From Pirellula staleyi DSM 6068 (lineage in GTDB: Bacteria > Planctomycetota > Planctomycetia > Pirellulales > Pirellulaceae): a DNA stretch of 64,000 nucleotides. Shown here one piece after another: positions 37,004 through 46,654 of the stretch. Made by a program: the position numbers and the translations under genes. The number at the start of each line of letters is the position of its first letter. Positions within the stretch are counted from its first letter, which is position 1. The notes under the pieces are model-generated. The model had not been told where the DNA came from, searched no databases, and saw only the letters and a list, made by a program, of their open reading frames with translations. The stretch is taken from NCBI GenBank assembly GCA_945875845.1, contig CAMCMB010000001.1, positions 62,001-126,000 on the forward strand, read 5' to 3'.

Positions 37004-40000
37004 ATGGAATTCTTCAGCTTCGAACTGCGTTATTGGCTACGCGGTTTCATGGTCTATATCTTCTTGGGCATCGTAGCCTTACTGTTTGGTTTCGCTACGG
37101 GATCCGACAATGTTCAAATTGGGGCAGCGTTAGGCAACACCTATCGGAATGCCCCTTATATTATCATGCAGTTCTACATAAGCGCTGGGCTCTTGGCTGC
37201 ATTGATGGTGGCCGCAATTTACGATTCCGCTGCATCTCGCGACTTTGCTACCAAATTCTCCGATATTTTGTTTAGCAAACCCATCAGCAAGTGGCAGTAC
37301 CTCGTTGGTCGATTCTCGGCTGCAACGCTGATCGCCCTGATCCCATCGATGGGTATCCCAATTGGAATGATTATTGCCGGTTGGATGCCCAATTTAGATG
37401 CCGAACGTTGGGGGCCAATTCGCTGGGACGTTCACTTGATGGGTATATTGATTTTTGTCGTTCCAAATACACTTTTGGTCGGATCGATTGTTTTCGCCAT
37501 CGCCGCCTGGACTCGCAATACGATGTATTCGTTCTTGGGTGTGCTGCTCTTGATGGTCGCGTATGGTATCTCGCAGTCCGTAATCACGGACCTAAGCAAC
37601 GAGTACACTGCCATGTTGATCGATCCGTTGGGAGGTGCGCCGTTCGCAATCCTTACCAAGTACTGGACCGTCGATCAACGTAACCAATGGGGCATTCCAC
37701 TAGGCGGAACGTTGCTCCTGAATCGTGTCATTTGGCTGACTATTGCAGGCTTAATCTTTGCATTTGCAAGCTGGCGGTTTTCGTTTGAGACAGGTCGAGT
37801 ATCAGGCCGAAAAGCCTGGGGGCTTCGGGCGTTGGGTCGCAGTCAAATGGCCGATGAGACAGATCCCGTGTTTGAGCCAATCCAACCCGCCATCCATGAC
37901 TGGCCCAAGGCGAAGCCCAAACCAAGTTGGCTCGCTCAGTGGATAACATGCACTCGCGTGGATGCTATTGGTGTCATGCGAACACCGACTTTTATCATCA
38001 TCCTTTTGGCAGCCATGATCAACACGAGTGTTGCGCTATTCACTGGAGCAACCGAAGGGTACGGGCTTAGCTCTTTCCCGGTGACCTACAAGATGGTCGA
38101 CCTCATTCGCGGTTCACTGTTTGGGTTTCTCGTTCCGATCATTACGTTTTTTGCAGGTGTGGTCGTGTGGCGAGATCGCGATTGTCGTATTCAAGAAATC
38201 CTTGGTGCCACGCCTGTCCCTAGCAGCGTGTTGGTTGCATCGCGATTCGTTGCGCTCCTCTCGGTCGTAATGACCATATTGGTTGTGGTCATCACGCTTG
38301 GTTGTTGTGTTCAAGTTTTCTATGGCTACAAACGATTGCAGTTGGATGTGTACGCGCTCGAACTCATCGCCATCGAAGCCTTGCGATTCGGCTTCCTGCT
38401 TGTGTTGGCCATGTTCGCTCATACTATTTCACCGAACAAGTACGTAGGCTATTTTGCATTCATTGTTCTTCTGATCTTGAATGCGTTCCTATGGTCTTGG
38501 CTGCGAATCGATACGTTGCTCGTGCGTTTTGGTCGATTGCCATCGTACGTTTACTCGGACATGTTCGGCATCGCTCCTTATACCATGAGTATCATCGGCT
38601 TTGCACTCTATTGGCTCGCAGGGGCGGCTTTGGTGTTATGGTTATGTACGATTGCAATGCATCGAGGTATTGCGAAGTCCCTTAGAACGCGATTGCTTGA
38701 AGGAATTCAAAGCGCGTCCGCGTCTTCCAAAATGTTCGCCATGATGGCAGCGGGACTTATGGCTGCATTTGGAGGCGTGCTTGTCTATAGCACACAAATT
38801 CTCAATACCTTCGTTGGGAGCAAGGAACAGGAGTTGCGCCGTGTCAGCTATGAGACGACTTACTCTCCATTTGAAAACGTCCCCCAACCAAAAGTAACTC
38901 GCATTGCGTACGAAATCGATATTTTCCCAGAAACACGCAACATGCGGATGAGCGCCAAGCAAACCATCCAAAACAAGTCCGAGGCGCCGATCGAAAAACT
39001 CTATGTCGATGTTCAGCCGAATTATGAAACGACGCTGAACATCCCAAACGCTACGCTCGAACTCGATGACGAAAAGCACGCGATTCGCATCTATCGATTG
39101 CAGCCGCCGCTTGCCCCGGGTGAATCCGTTGAGATGAACTTCGTCGTCGAGAGCAAAACTCGCGGCGTGGAAAATCAGGTGAGTAAAACGGAATTGGTAC
39201 AAAACGGAACGTTCTTTAATAATGCGATCGCTCCGCACTTTGGATACGATCCGAATCGCAGAATTATGGATCCGAACACGCGAAAGAAATATAAGCTTGC
39301 CCCTGCAGACAGTGTTCCAACGCTAACGCGAGAGTGTGGCGCGGCTTGCCAGTCTCATTATGTTGGTCAAGATGCCGATTGGGTGGACGTGGAAACGGTG
39401 ATCAGTACTTCTGGCGATCAGATCGCAGTTGCTCCTGGGTCTCTACTCGAAAAGTTTACCAAGGACGGTCGCAACTACTTCAAATACAAACTCGATCACC
39501 CCTCGCTCAACTTCTACTCGTTTATTTCGGCTCGCTACGAAGTCGACCGGTCCAAGGCTGGGGACGTCGATGTCGAGGTCTACTACCACCCTGAGCACAA
39601 GTGGAATGTGCCACGTATGTCGCAAGCCATCACTTCGGCGCTCGATTATTGTGGACGAGAGTTCGGGCCGTATCGGCATAAACAGGCTCGCATCATCGAG
39701 TTCCCTCGCGTTGCTTCGTTTGCGCAGGCGTTCCCCGGTACGATGCCTTATTCGGAGAGCATAGGCTTCATCGCCAAGCTCGATCGTCCGGACGATATCG
39801 ACATGGTATACTATGTCGTCGCACACGAAATGGCCCATCAATGGTGGGCGCACCAAGTGGTCGGGGCTCGGATGCAGGGTGCCACCTTGCTTTCGGAGAC
39901 CCTCGCACAATACACTGCATTGATGATCATGCGCAAGGAATATGGTCCAGACATGATGCACAAGTTCCTCAAGTATGAGATGGACGCTTATTTGCGATCG

Positions 40001-40621
40001 CGGGGAACGGAAAGACTCAAGGAACGCCCATTGCTGACCGTCGATCCCAACCAAGGTTACATTCACTATCGAAAGGGAAGCTTGGCTCTCTATTATCTTG
40101 CCGAGATGATAGGTGAAGCTCGCATCAACGCGGCTTTGAAGGATCTGATCGAGGCCTACGCGTACAAGGGGCCTCCCTACCCGACGTCCTATGCCTTGGT
40201 GGATCGGCTCAAAGCTCAGACGCCAGCCGAATTGCAATACCTAATCAAAGATCTCTTCGAAGACATCACCATCTTTGCGAATCGAACGATCGATGCGAAA
40301 GCGACCAAGCAAGCCGATGGAAAGTACTTGGTGCAAATCGAGGTCGAATGTAGCAAGTTCAAAGCGGACGAAAAAGGGACTGAGACCGAATCCGAAATGA
40401 ACGACTGGATTGAGATCGGAGCTTTTGCGAAACCTGAGAGCGGCAAACGCTATGGCAAATTGCTTCATCGCGAACGGATTCAATTGACTTCCGGCAAACA
40501 CAAATTGGAATTCTTGGTGGAAGAGGAGCCTTACCAAGCGGGCATCGACCCAAGGAATCTCATGATCGATAGAATGCCAGACGACAATCTCAAGAAATTG
40601 ACGATTGGGAGCGAGAGCTAA
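37004..40621 (+). CDS. ABC-2 permease fused to M1-type aminopeptidase
   Basis: A 1205-residue fusion. Residues 1-590 hold two ABC-2 permease units, each of about six membrane segments (first near 15-270, second near 325-560), separated by a charged loop. A last membrane segment lies near 580-605. The extracytoplasmic C-terminal part (620-1205) is an M1-like metallopeptidase: a beta-rich N-domain, then zinc motif HEMAH at 941-945 with the downstream glutamate in LLSETLAQY at 965. The substrate-binding loop reads PGTMPYSESIGF, not the usual GAMEN. Spacing between the second zinc histidine and the glutamate is one residue longer than in classical M1 enzymes, typical of this fused family. Export and processing of a peptide by one protein is an attractive but unproven idea. 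Confidence 0.9.
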   Translation: MEFFSFELRYWLRGFMVYIFLGIVALLFGFATGSDNVQIGAALGNTYRNAPYIIMQFYISAGLLAALMVAAIYDSAASRDFATKFSDILFSKPISKWQYLVGRFSAATLIALIPSMGIPIGMIIAGWMPNLDAERWGPIRWDVHLMGILIFVVPNTLLVGSIVFAIAAWTRNTMYSFLGVLLLMVAYGISQSVITDLSNEYTAMLIDPLGGAPFAILTKYWTVDQRNQWGIPLGGTLLLNRVIWLTIAGLIFAFASWRFSFETGRVSGRKAWGLRALGRSQMADETDPVFEPIQPAIHDWPKAKPKPSWLAQWITCTRVDAIGVMRTPTFIIILLAAMINTSVALFTGATEGYGLSSFPVTYKMVDLIRGSLFGFLVPIITFFAGVVVWRDRDCRIQEILGATPVPSSVLVASRFVALLSVVMTILVVVITLGCCVQVFYGYKRLQLDVYALELIAIEALRFGFLLVLAMFAHTISPNKYVGYFAFIVLLILNAFLWSWLRIDTLLVRFGRLPSYVYSDMFGIAPYTMSIIGFALYWLAGAALVLWLCTIAMHRGIAKSLRTRLLEGIQSASASSKMFAMMAAGLMAAFGGVLVYSTQILNTFVGSKEQELRRVSYETTYSPFENVPQPKVTRIAYEIDIFPETRNMRMSAKQTIQNKSEAPIEKLYVDVQPNYETTLNIPNATLELDDEKHAIRIYRLQPPLAPGESVEMNFVVESKTRGVENQVSKTELVQNGTFFNNAIAPHFGYDPNRRIMDPNTRKKYKLAPADSVPTLTRECGAACQSHYVGQDADWVDVETVISTSGDQIAVAPGSLLEKFTKDGRNYFKYKLDHPSLNFYSFISARYEVDRSKAGDVDVEVYYHPEHKWNVPRMSQAITSALDYCGREFGPYRHKQARIIEFPRVASFAQAFPGTMPYSESIGFIAKLDRPDDIDMVYYVVAHEMAHQWWAHQVVGARMQGATLLSETLAQYTALMIMRKEYGPDMMHKFLKYEMDAYLRSRGTERLKERPLLTVDPNQGYIHYRKGSLALYYLAEMIGEARINAALKDLIEAYAYKGPPYPTSYALVDRLKAQTPAELQYLIKDLFEDITIFANRTIDAKATKQADGKYLVQIEVECSKFKADEKGTETESEMNDWIEIGAFAKPESGKRYGKLLHRERIQLTSGKHKLEFLVEEEPYQAGIDPRNLMIDRMPDDNLKKLTIGSES

Positions 40622-40685
40622 TCACGGCTTGCGTTGGGCTTGCCATCTCGACTACCTCATTCACACTCCAACTCTAGGTACCACC

Positions 40686-41999
40686 ATGACACAACGATTT
40701 CATCAAACTCTTCACAGTACTCGCCGTCGATTCTTATCAACTTCGATCGCCGCTGCGGTTGCGCCGATGATTGTCCCTGCGCATGTGCTGGGGCGCGCAG
40801 GAACGGTCGCCCCGAGCAACAAATTGACGCTGGGTGTGATTGGCATTGGTCCGCGATGCACTTATGACCTCTCGGCGATGCTCAAGTTCGACGACGTGCA
40901 AACGGTGGCAATCGCCGATGTACAAGCGAGCCGACGTGATGCAGGAAAGCTGTTGGTTGACAAGCACTATGCGAACGCTGACTGCGCCCTCTATCGCGAC
41001 TTCCGCGAATTGCTTGACCGAAAAGATATTGATGCGGTTTTGATTGCCACAGGTGATCGTTGGCATGCCTCCGCGTCGATGATGGCTGCTCAAGCCGGCA
41101 AAGATGTCTACAGCGAAAAGCCTTGCGGATTGACCATTGAGCTGTGTCAACAACTTGCGGACACCATGAAGAAGACCGGAAGAGTCTTTCAGGCGGGAAC
41201 GCAGCGGCGAAGTGTTCCGAATTTCGAACAAGCCGTTCGACTAGTACATCAGGGTAAGATTGGAAAAATGCACACGATGGTTGCATCGGTCTACATGCCG
41301 ACGCTTGATAACGCATGGCTTGCCGGTGAAGCGACGCCACCGCGCGAAGTGGTTGATTGGAACTTGTGGCTCGGACCTGCTCCTTGGCGTCCTTACAACA
41401 GCAAGTATGTCTCCGGAGGATGGCGTGGTTATTACGACTTCGACTCGGGTGCGAGATTGCTCGATTGGGGTGCGCATACGGTCGACTTATGCCAATGGGC
41501 CAATCAAGCCGATCAGACGACACCCATTACCTACGAGCCGTCCGAAACGGGGATCACCTGCATGTACGAAAACGGTGTCAAGTTAGTTCTTGATTTTTTG
41601 GCTACGCCGTTTGGTGATCGCGGACCGAACTGGATCACCAAACTTGGGACTTGTCCCGTCAAGTTTATAGGCGATGATGGCTCTATCGAGACTGGTGACA
41701 GCGGAGGCACGGAAGTCTCCTCACCCACTCTAAAACGCGAATTGCAATCCGCTGCCTCGAAAGTGGTGGGGCTAGATGTGTCTGCTCATGCGCGAAATTT
41801 CTTTGACTGCATCAAGACGCGAAAGCCGCCAGTTGCCAATGCAGAGGTGATGCGTAATTCGCACGTTGCATGTCATGCGGCTGCGATGTCATGGATGTTG
41901 AAACGCAAATTGACGTTCGATCCAATCGCTCAGGCATTTGTTAAGGATGAGGAAGCGAACGGTCTTCGATCTCGACCAGCGCGACAGTGGGCTAATTGA
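40686..41999 (+). CDS. Gfo/Idh/MocA family oxidoreductase, Tat-exported
   Basis: A 437-residue protein. The N-terminus has a twin-arginine signal (STRRRFLSTSIAAAVAPMIV), so export by Tat is predicted. The Rossmann domain follows (LTLGVIGIGPRC, in place of a strict GxGxxG), then the family lysine in YSEKPCGLTIE near residue 145. The C-terminal alpha/beta domain has RRSVPNFEQAVRLV, WLGPAPWRPYN, and GGWRGYYDFDSGARLLDWGAHTVDL with the conserved H. Such exported oxidoreductases are abundant in planctomycetes and probably act on sugars; the substrate is unknown. A longer frame with a start at 40605 is rejected because the Tat signal fits the ATG at 40686. Confidence 0.9.
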   Translation: MTQRFHQTLHSTRRRFLSTSIAAAVAPMIVPAHVLGRAGTVAPSNKLTLGVIGIGPRCTYDLSAMLKFDDVQTVAIADVQASRRDAGKLLVDKHYANADCALYRDFRELLDRKDIDAVLIATGDRWHASASMMAAQAGKDVYSEKPCGLTIELCQQLADTMKKTGRVFQAGTQRRSVPNFEQAVRLVHQGKIGKMHTMVASVYMPTLDNAWLAGEATPPREVVDWNLWLGPAPWRPYNSKYVSGGWRGYYDFDSGARLLDWGAHTVDLCQWANQADQTTPITYEPSETGITCMYENGVKLVLDFLATPFGDRGPNWITKLGTCPVKFIGDDGSIETGDSGGTEVSSPTLKRELQSAASKVVGLDVSAHARNFFDCIKTRKPPVANAEVMRNSHVACHAAAMSWMLKRKLTFDPIAQAFVKDEEANGLRSRPARQWAN

Positions 42000-42020
42000 G
42001 AGGATAGGTTAGGCCAACAA

Positions 42021-42149
42021 AGTAGCAGGCACGCTCCGCCGTGCCGTTCGGGCAAGCCAACAAAGTAGCAGGCACGCTCCGCCGTGCCGTTCGCAGTCAT
42101 GCGTTTACCAGGATTCCAGGTGGACGGCACATGGAATGTGCCTACTACT
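42021..42149. repeat. Dispersed REP-like palindromic repeat, copy 2
   Basis: The left unit AGTAGCAGGCACGCTCCGCC-GTGCCGTTCG is present twice in direct tandem (about 42021-42050 and 42064-42093). It is followed by the spacer CCAGGATTCCAGG and the right arm GACGGCACATGGAATGTGCC-TACTACT. It is the same family as 12007-12126, where the right arm is duplicated instead. It sits after the oxidoreductase stop codon. Confidence 0.88.
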
Positions 42150-42426
42150 TTGACTTTGGTCCGCTGTGCCTAATTGCAAAACAATGGCTCTTGCTGGACA
42201 AGCCAGCAGGGTGCCTGTTGGTGAACTGAATCTGCAAAAGTGACTTTCGTTCGAATCGGACCACGATAAGATGACTAACGCAAGCCGAGTTGCTATGATT
42301 GGGCCCTCCCTCCCTACGCCCTCCCGGCTACTCCCTCCCGTTTGCTGCCTGAGGCCCCGCCGCCTAGGACGTCAGTCAAGGGCGACAAGGGCCCAGTGAT
42401 CCGCTAACCAACCAAGGTCCCAATCC
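42150..42426. other. Intergenic region upstream of the second DUF1592 gene
   Basis: No gene is supported here. From about 42300 the sequence becomes rich in C-T runs (for example CCCTCCCTCCCTACGCCCTC) and clearly more GC-rich than the sequence to the left, marking the edge of a compositionally different block that covers the next two genes. Confidence 0.5.
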
Positions 42427-44394
42427 TTGAACCCACCTGCCCCTCGCGCTCAACGCGATTTCCACCTAGGCTTGCTGGCCATGGCCCTCGTGGGCTTTGC
42501 CTTGGCCCTGACCGCGGCGGTGGCGGTGGCTGCGCCAGCGGAGGAGCAGGACTCCGCGTCGTTGCAGGCGGAGGCAAAGAAGGTTTTCAAGGATCGCGTT
42601 ACGCCCTTCCTCAATACCTACTGCACGCAATGTCACGGGCTTTACAAAATGGAGGGTGGCATCACCTTCGTCCCTGCGCTAAAGACCCCCGGAGTTCCCT
42701 CCTCGACCAAGCTATGGAATCAGGCACTGGCCAATGTGAAGGCGCACGACATGCCGCCTGAGGATGCGAAAAAGCAGCCGACCGATGAGGAGCGGCAGAT
42801 CTTCGTAGACTGGGTGGGAACGATCAAATTTCTCAGCCCTAAGGACCCAGGCGTGTTTGTGATCCGTCGGCTGACCAAGGTGGAATATGGCAACACGCTG
42901 CGGGATCTCTTCGGAGTGGCCCCGGCAGTCGCGGCGGAGTTGCCGGATGAAGTGTTCGGCGAGGGGTATCTCAATTCGATATCGCCGCTCCAGTCGGAGA
43001 AATATCTCGCCATCGCCAATGAAGTGCTGGAGCGGATCTTGGCATCCAAAGATCAGCCCCCCACGGAGGTGCAAAAACGGCTCTTTGGCGACCCGCTAGC
43101 GCCCGGCAGCGACCTCCGCTCGGCTGCGAAAACGGTCGCGAGCAAGCTGGCCCGGAACGCCTATCGCCGGCCAGCGTCGGAGGCGGAGTTGGAACTTTTG
43201 TTGCGGGTCTTCGATCTGGCACAGGGAAACAATCTTGACTACCAGGAGTCGCTCCGTTTAATGCTCAAGGCGGTCCTCGTTTCTCCGCAGTTCCTCTTCA
43301 TCACGCCGGCCAAGGAGCCGGAAGCAGGGCAGACGATCGCGCCGCTCGACGACTACCAACTGGCATCCCGCCTCTCGTATCTGCTCTGGGCGACGATGCC
43401 CGATGCGGAGCTATCCGCGCTTGCCGACAACGGTAACCTTCACGAGCCCGCAATCCTTCCGTTGCAGGTGAAGCGGCTGCTTGCCGATCCGAAGTCGCGG
43501 GCGTTGTTCGATGGCTTCGGCGCGCAATGGCTCGGACTCCTAGGGCTGGAGAGCAAGACTTTCGACACCGTGATGTTTCCGCAGATGACCGCCGAGATGC
43601 GCACAGCGATGGTCGACGAGGCACGGTTGTTCTTCGAAAGCATCGTCCGCGAAAACCGGAGCGTAGTCGACTTGGTGGACAGCGATTACACCTTTCTCAA
43701 TGGCACTCTCGCCGCTCTGTACGGTCTGGAAAAAACGGTCACAGGACCGGAGATGCGCAAGGTAAAGCTGGCTGACGCGAATCGCGGCGGCATCCTCGGC
43801 ATGCCTGGCATCTTGGCGTCGACATCGTTCCCGAATCGCACCAGCCCCGTGAAACGCGGCGTGTGGGTGCTCGAACAGGTGCTCGGCGAACACGTGCCGC
43901 CGCCGCCGCCGAACGTTCCGCCTTTGGAAAAGCAGGACAAACAAGCGGTAGAAAATCTGACCCTGCGGCAGCGCACCGAACTCCATCGAACGAACGCGGT
44001 ATGCGCGAACTGCCACAAAATTCTCGATCCGATCGGCTTTGGTTTGGAAAACTTCGACGCCATCGGGCGCTGGCGGAATCAGGACGATACGGGCGGAGCG
44101 ATCGATGCCGCTGGTGAGTTGCCAGGCGAAAAGCGATTCTCCTCTCCCCGAGAGCTAAAAGCCATCATCGCCGCGCGAAAGGACGAGTTGGCACAGAACC
44201 TCACGCGAAAACTGCTGGCCTATGCACTATGCCGCCAGCTCGAAGGCTACGATGAGATCGTGGTCGATCAACTGATGGAGACCATCGCCAAGGATGGATA
44301 CCGCATGCAGACGCTCATTTCCGAAATCGTTACCAGTTATCCGTTCGTTAATCGCCGCATCCTTGAACTCAAGGCATCGTCCAATGATCCATAA
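42427..44394 (+). CDS. DUF1592 family protein with cytochrome c-like motif (compact)
   Basis: A 655-residue exported protein. A TTG start at 42427 is used because AAGG lies about 10 bases upstream and it provides arginines before the hydrophobic segment (residues 14-36, [20 protein letters not shown]). The ATG at 42481 would leave a signal without positive charge. Order: CTQCH at 66-70; DUF1587 ([19 protein letters not shown] near 145); DUF1595; DUF1592 ([29 protein letters not shown]); DUF1588 ([18 protein letters not shown] near 480, then [19 protein letters not shown] near 530); DUF1585 at the end. Its stop overlaps the start of the DUF1552 gene by 11 bases. It is GC-richer than its neighbours. 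Confidence 0.9.
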   Translation: MNPPAPRAQRDFHLGLLAMALVGFALALTAAVAVAAPAEEQDSASLQAEAKKVFKDRVTPFLNTYCTQCHGLYKMEGGITFVPALKTPGVPSSTKLWNQALANVKAHDMPPEDAKKQPTDEERQIFVDWVGTIKFLSPKDPGVFVIRRLTKVEYGNTLRDLFGVAPAVAAELPDEVFGEGYLNSISPLQSEKYLAIANEVLERILASKDQPPTEVQKRLFGDPLAPGSDLRSAAKTVASKLARNAYRRPASEAELELLLRVFDLAQGNNLDYQESLRLMLKAVLVSPQFLFITPAKEPEAGQTIAPLDDYQLASRLSYLLWATMPDAELSALADNGNLHEPAILPLQVKRLLADPKSRALFDGFGAQWLGLLGLESKTFDTVMFPQMTAEMRTAMVDEARLFFESIVRENRSVVDLVDSDYTFLNGTLAALYGLEKTVTGPEMRKVKLADANRGGILGMPGILASTSFPNRTSPVKRGVWVLEQVLGEHVPPPPPNVPPLEKQDKQAVENLTLRQRTELHRTNAVCANCHKILDPIGFGLENFDAIGRWRNQDDTGGAIDAAGELPGEKRFSSPRELKAIIAARKDELAQNLTRKLLAYALCRQLEGYDEIVVDQLMETIAKDGYRMQTLISEIVTSYPFVNRRILELKASSNDP

Positions 44395-45766
44395 ATTCCG
44401 CATCGACCGCCGCACCTCTTTGAAAGGGATCGGCGCAGCCCTCGCGCTTCCGCTGTTAGAAACCATGGGCTGGGCCGACTCAGGCAAGGGCCAGACGGTC
44501 AATTCACCGGTGCGTCTTGGCTTTATGTACATGCCTCACGGCGTCATTCCGGATCAGTTTTGGCCAGCGAATGCGGAGAGCTTTTTGACTTCGCCGCCAC
44601 CCGCTTTGGAATCGCTGCAACCCGTGCTCGACCAGTGTCTGCTCATGAAGGGCATCTCGGGCGTGCCGATCATGCCGTTCGATGGCGCGCCTCACGCGCT
44701 GGAGCTATCGACTTGGCTCACGGCGCAACTGCCGGATGCGGACAAGCGGAGCCAGATCAGCATTGCGATTTCTGCGGATCAGATCGCGGCCAACTATGTG
44801 GGCGGTTTCACCTCGCTCCCCTCGCTGGAGTTGGCCACGATGCCGCAGACGCACAAGGAGAACCAGATGGGATTGAACGAAGGATATTATACGCACTGCA
44901 GCTTCCGTTCGCCGACGCAGACGGTCCCCGCCGAAACGAATCCCCGCAGCGTGCTCAACCGGCTCTTTGGAAAAACCGACCAACCTGGAAAACTCGCGAA
45001 AGAGGGCCCGCTCGATCGTCAGATGCTCGACCTGGTGCTCGATGGCGCCAAAGACCTACGCCAGAAACTCCCGCAAGCCGATCAGCACAAACTGGATGAA
45101 TACCTCGACAGCGTGCGTGCCGTGGAGCGTCGGATCGCCGCCATCGAGTATCGCCAAAAAGAGGCCGCGCTCGAGAAGGCCGGAGTCGCTTCGAGCAAAC
45201 GCAACGCCTCCGATTCTCCCCGCATCGAAATCAAGATTCCGGAGGGCGACAAGCGCAGCGAATACATGCAGGTCATGTGCGACCTCAACGTGCTCGCCTT
45301 CCAGTCCGACACGACTCGCGTCAGCACGTACATCGGCTCCACGCCGAACGGCGTTTCTTATCCCGAGCTCGGGTTCAACGACGAGCATCACTCCCAGACG
45401 CACCATGAAAACAAGCCCGGAATGGTCGCGAAAGTCGCCGCGATCACCGCGTTCAACATCGCCCAGTTCGCCTACATGGTCAAGAAAATGGCCAGCCTCC
45501 GCGAAGGGGACGGCACCCTGCTCGACAACTGCATCATGATGTGGGGCTCTGGACTCGAAGACGGCGACAAACACTCCCGCGCCAACCTCCCCTTCATCAT
45601 CGCTGGCAAAGGTGGGGGTACGATCAACACGGGACGCTTTCTGCCAGACACCAAGGGCAATCAAGGCGACCTGCTCACCACAATCCTAGCCTGCGCAGGC
45701 ATCCCGCTCGATCGGCCCATCGGCATCGCGACCAAGCAGATCCAAGAGATGACCCACCATCTCTAA
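44384..45766 (+). CDS. DUF1552 family exported protein (second copy)
   Basis: A 460-residue protein with N-terminus [20 protein letters not shown], a Tat-like signal, and DUF1552 stretches [25 protein letters not shown]-type [12 protein letters not shown], and [20 protein letters not shown] near 415. The start at 44384 overlaps the 3' end of the DUF1592 gene (ATG at 44384, stop at 44392-44394), so translation is probably coupled. An upstream in-frame ATG at 44294 lies inside the preceding gene and is not favoured. The gene shares the higher GC and GC-rich third positions of its partner. Confidence 0.9.
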   Translation: MIHKFRIDRRTSLKGIGAALALPLLETMGWADSGKGQTVNSPVRLGFMYMPHGVIPDQFWPANAESFLTSPPPALESLQPVLDQCLLMKGISGVPIMPFDGAPHALELSTWLTAQLPDADKRSQISIAISADQIAANYVGGFTSLPSLELATMPQTHKENQMGLNEGYYTHCSFRSPTQTVPAETNPRSVLNRLFGKTDQPGKLAKEGPLDRQMLDLVLDGAKDLRQKLPQADQHKLDEYLDSVRAVERRIAAIEYRQKEAALEKAGVASSKRNASDSPRIEIKIPEGDKRSEYMQVMCDLNVLAFQSDTTRVSTYIGSTPNGVSYPELGFNDEHHSQTHHENKPGMVAKVAAITAFNIAQFAYMVKKMASLREGDGTLLDNCIMMWGSGLEDGDKHSRANLPFIIAGKGGGTINTGRFLPDTKGNQGDLLTTILACAGIPLDRPIGIATKQIQEMTHHL

Positions 45767-45868
45767 CCAACCATGGTCAGAAATAAGTGCATGGGAATCG
45801 TTTCTTGGTTCCCTGCCTATCTAACCCCGCTTGGCACATCCGGCTGGCAAGGTAGGCGTTTCATATAA

Positions 45869-46609
45869 TCAAACCAGCAAGGATCCTCCCAAACAGACCC
45901 TCGCATTCGTGCGCGTGGTCATTTCACGGCGCATTGCTGTTAACGCGATCGCTCTGGCGATGGGATCATTGGGGCGGGACCAATCACTGTCCGACGGCAA
46001 TCGAACTGTCTCCACTTTAAGCACGCCGCGTTGTTCGAGATCTCGCAGAAACTCGGAATCCAAGCTGGGCTCGTGCGGCCATGTTACCAGACTTTGACTA
46101 AGTGGTTTCGGACTTTTCTTTCCTTCGATGGGTTGCTGATATTTCACGGCGATTCGACAGATTGCATCCATAACTCCGTCTGGTCGCCAATCATCGCCGA
46201 AGACAAGCCTCGCTCCGGCGCTCAACAACGATTCGCATAAGCGGATCGTTGCGTTCTTGACATCTTCAGGGTTGTATCCAATCTGGGACAACTCGACTGC
46301 GTGTTGCAACGATTCCCGGGGCATCGCCAAAGCGGATCGTACGTCGATGATGATGGCTGGGCCGCCATATTCTTCGCCCCATTCAAGTTCTTGAACGCAC
46401 CACGCACGTCGCTCGTAAACATCCGTCCGTAGCACGACAAGTACAGACTTCTTAATGCCGTTTTCCAAGACTTTCCGCCAGCGTGTACCGGGAAGGATGT
46501 CTTGAGCGTCATAGAATCGCTGTAAGAATGGGAGCGACTCAATTTGAGATTTCAAGGCGAGTGCAATGGGAGATCCATCGAGTTTCGCGTGACTAATGAA
46601 CAATCGCAA
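45869..46609 (-). CDS. TIR domain protein, last gene of the cluster
   Basis: A protein of about 246 residues. Residues 1-130 form a TIR domain: RLFISHAKLDG at the start, FYDAQDILPGTRW (box 2-like) and the helix RRAWCVQELEWGEE, whose glutamate (E74 or E76) fits the catalytic glutamate of NAD-cleaving TIR enzymes. The C-terminal 110 residues have no clear domain. There is no in-frame ATG or GTG near the domain start. Possible starts are TTG at 46609 or TTG at 46603, the latter six bases after GAGAAG. The frame is also continuous with the preceding TIR-nSTAND gene across one TAA at 46655-46657, so readthrough fusion is a second possibility. Confidence 0.8.
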   Translation of the reverse strand: MRLFISHAKLDGSPIALALKSQIESLPFLQRFYDAQDILPGTRWRKVLENGIKKSVLVVLRTDVYERRAWCVQELEWGEEYGGPAIIIDVRSALAMPRESLQHAVELSQIGYNPEDVKNATIRLCESLLSAGARLVFGDDWRPDGVMDAICRIAVKYQQPIEGKKSPKPLSQSLVTWPHEPSLDSEFLRDLEQRGVLKVETVRLPSDSDWSRPNDPIARAIALTAMRREMTTRTNARVCLGGSLLV

Positions 46610-46654
46610 CTTCTCGTTTGATCCATTCGCCAGGAGACTCGCACCGTTTTGAGA

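Noticed and set aside
39443-40237. 264-codon open frame on the minus strand
   Set aside because: It lies fully antisense to the peptidase domain of the ABC permease-M1 fusion, which has clear motifs.
45056-45664. 202-codon open frame on the minus strand
   Set aside because: It is antisense to the second DUF1552 gene in a GC-rich block, where spurious antisense frames are common.
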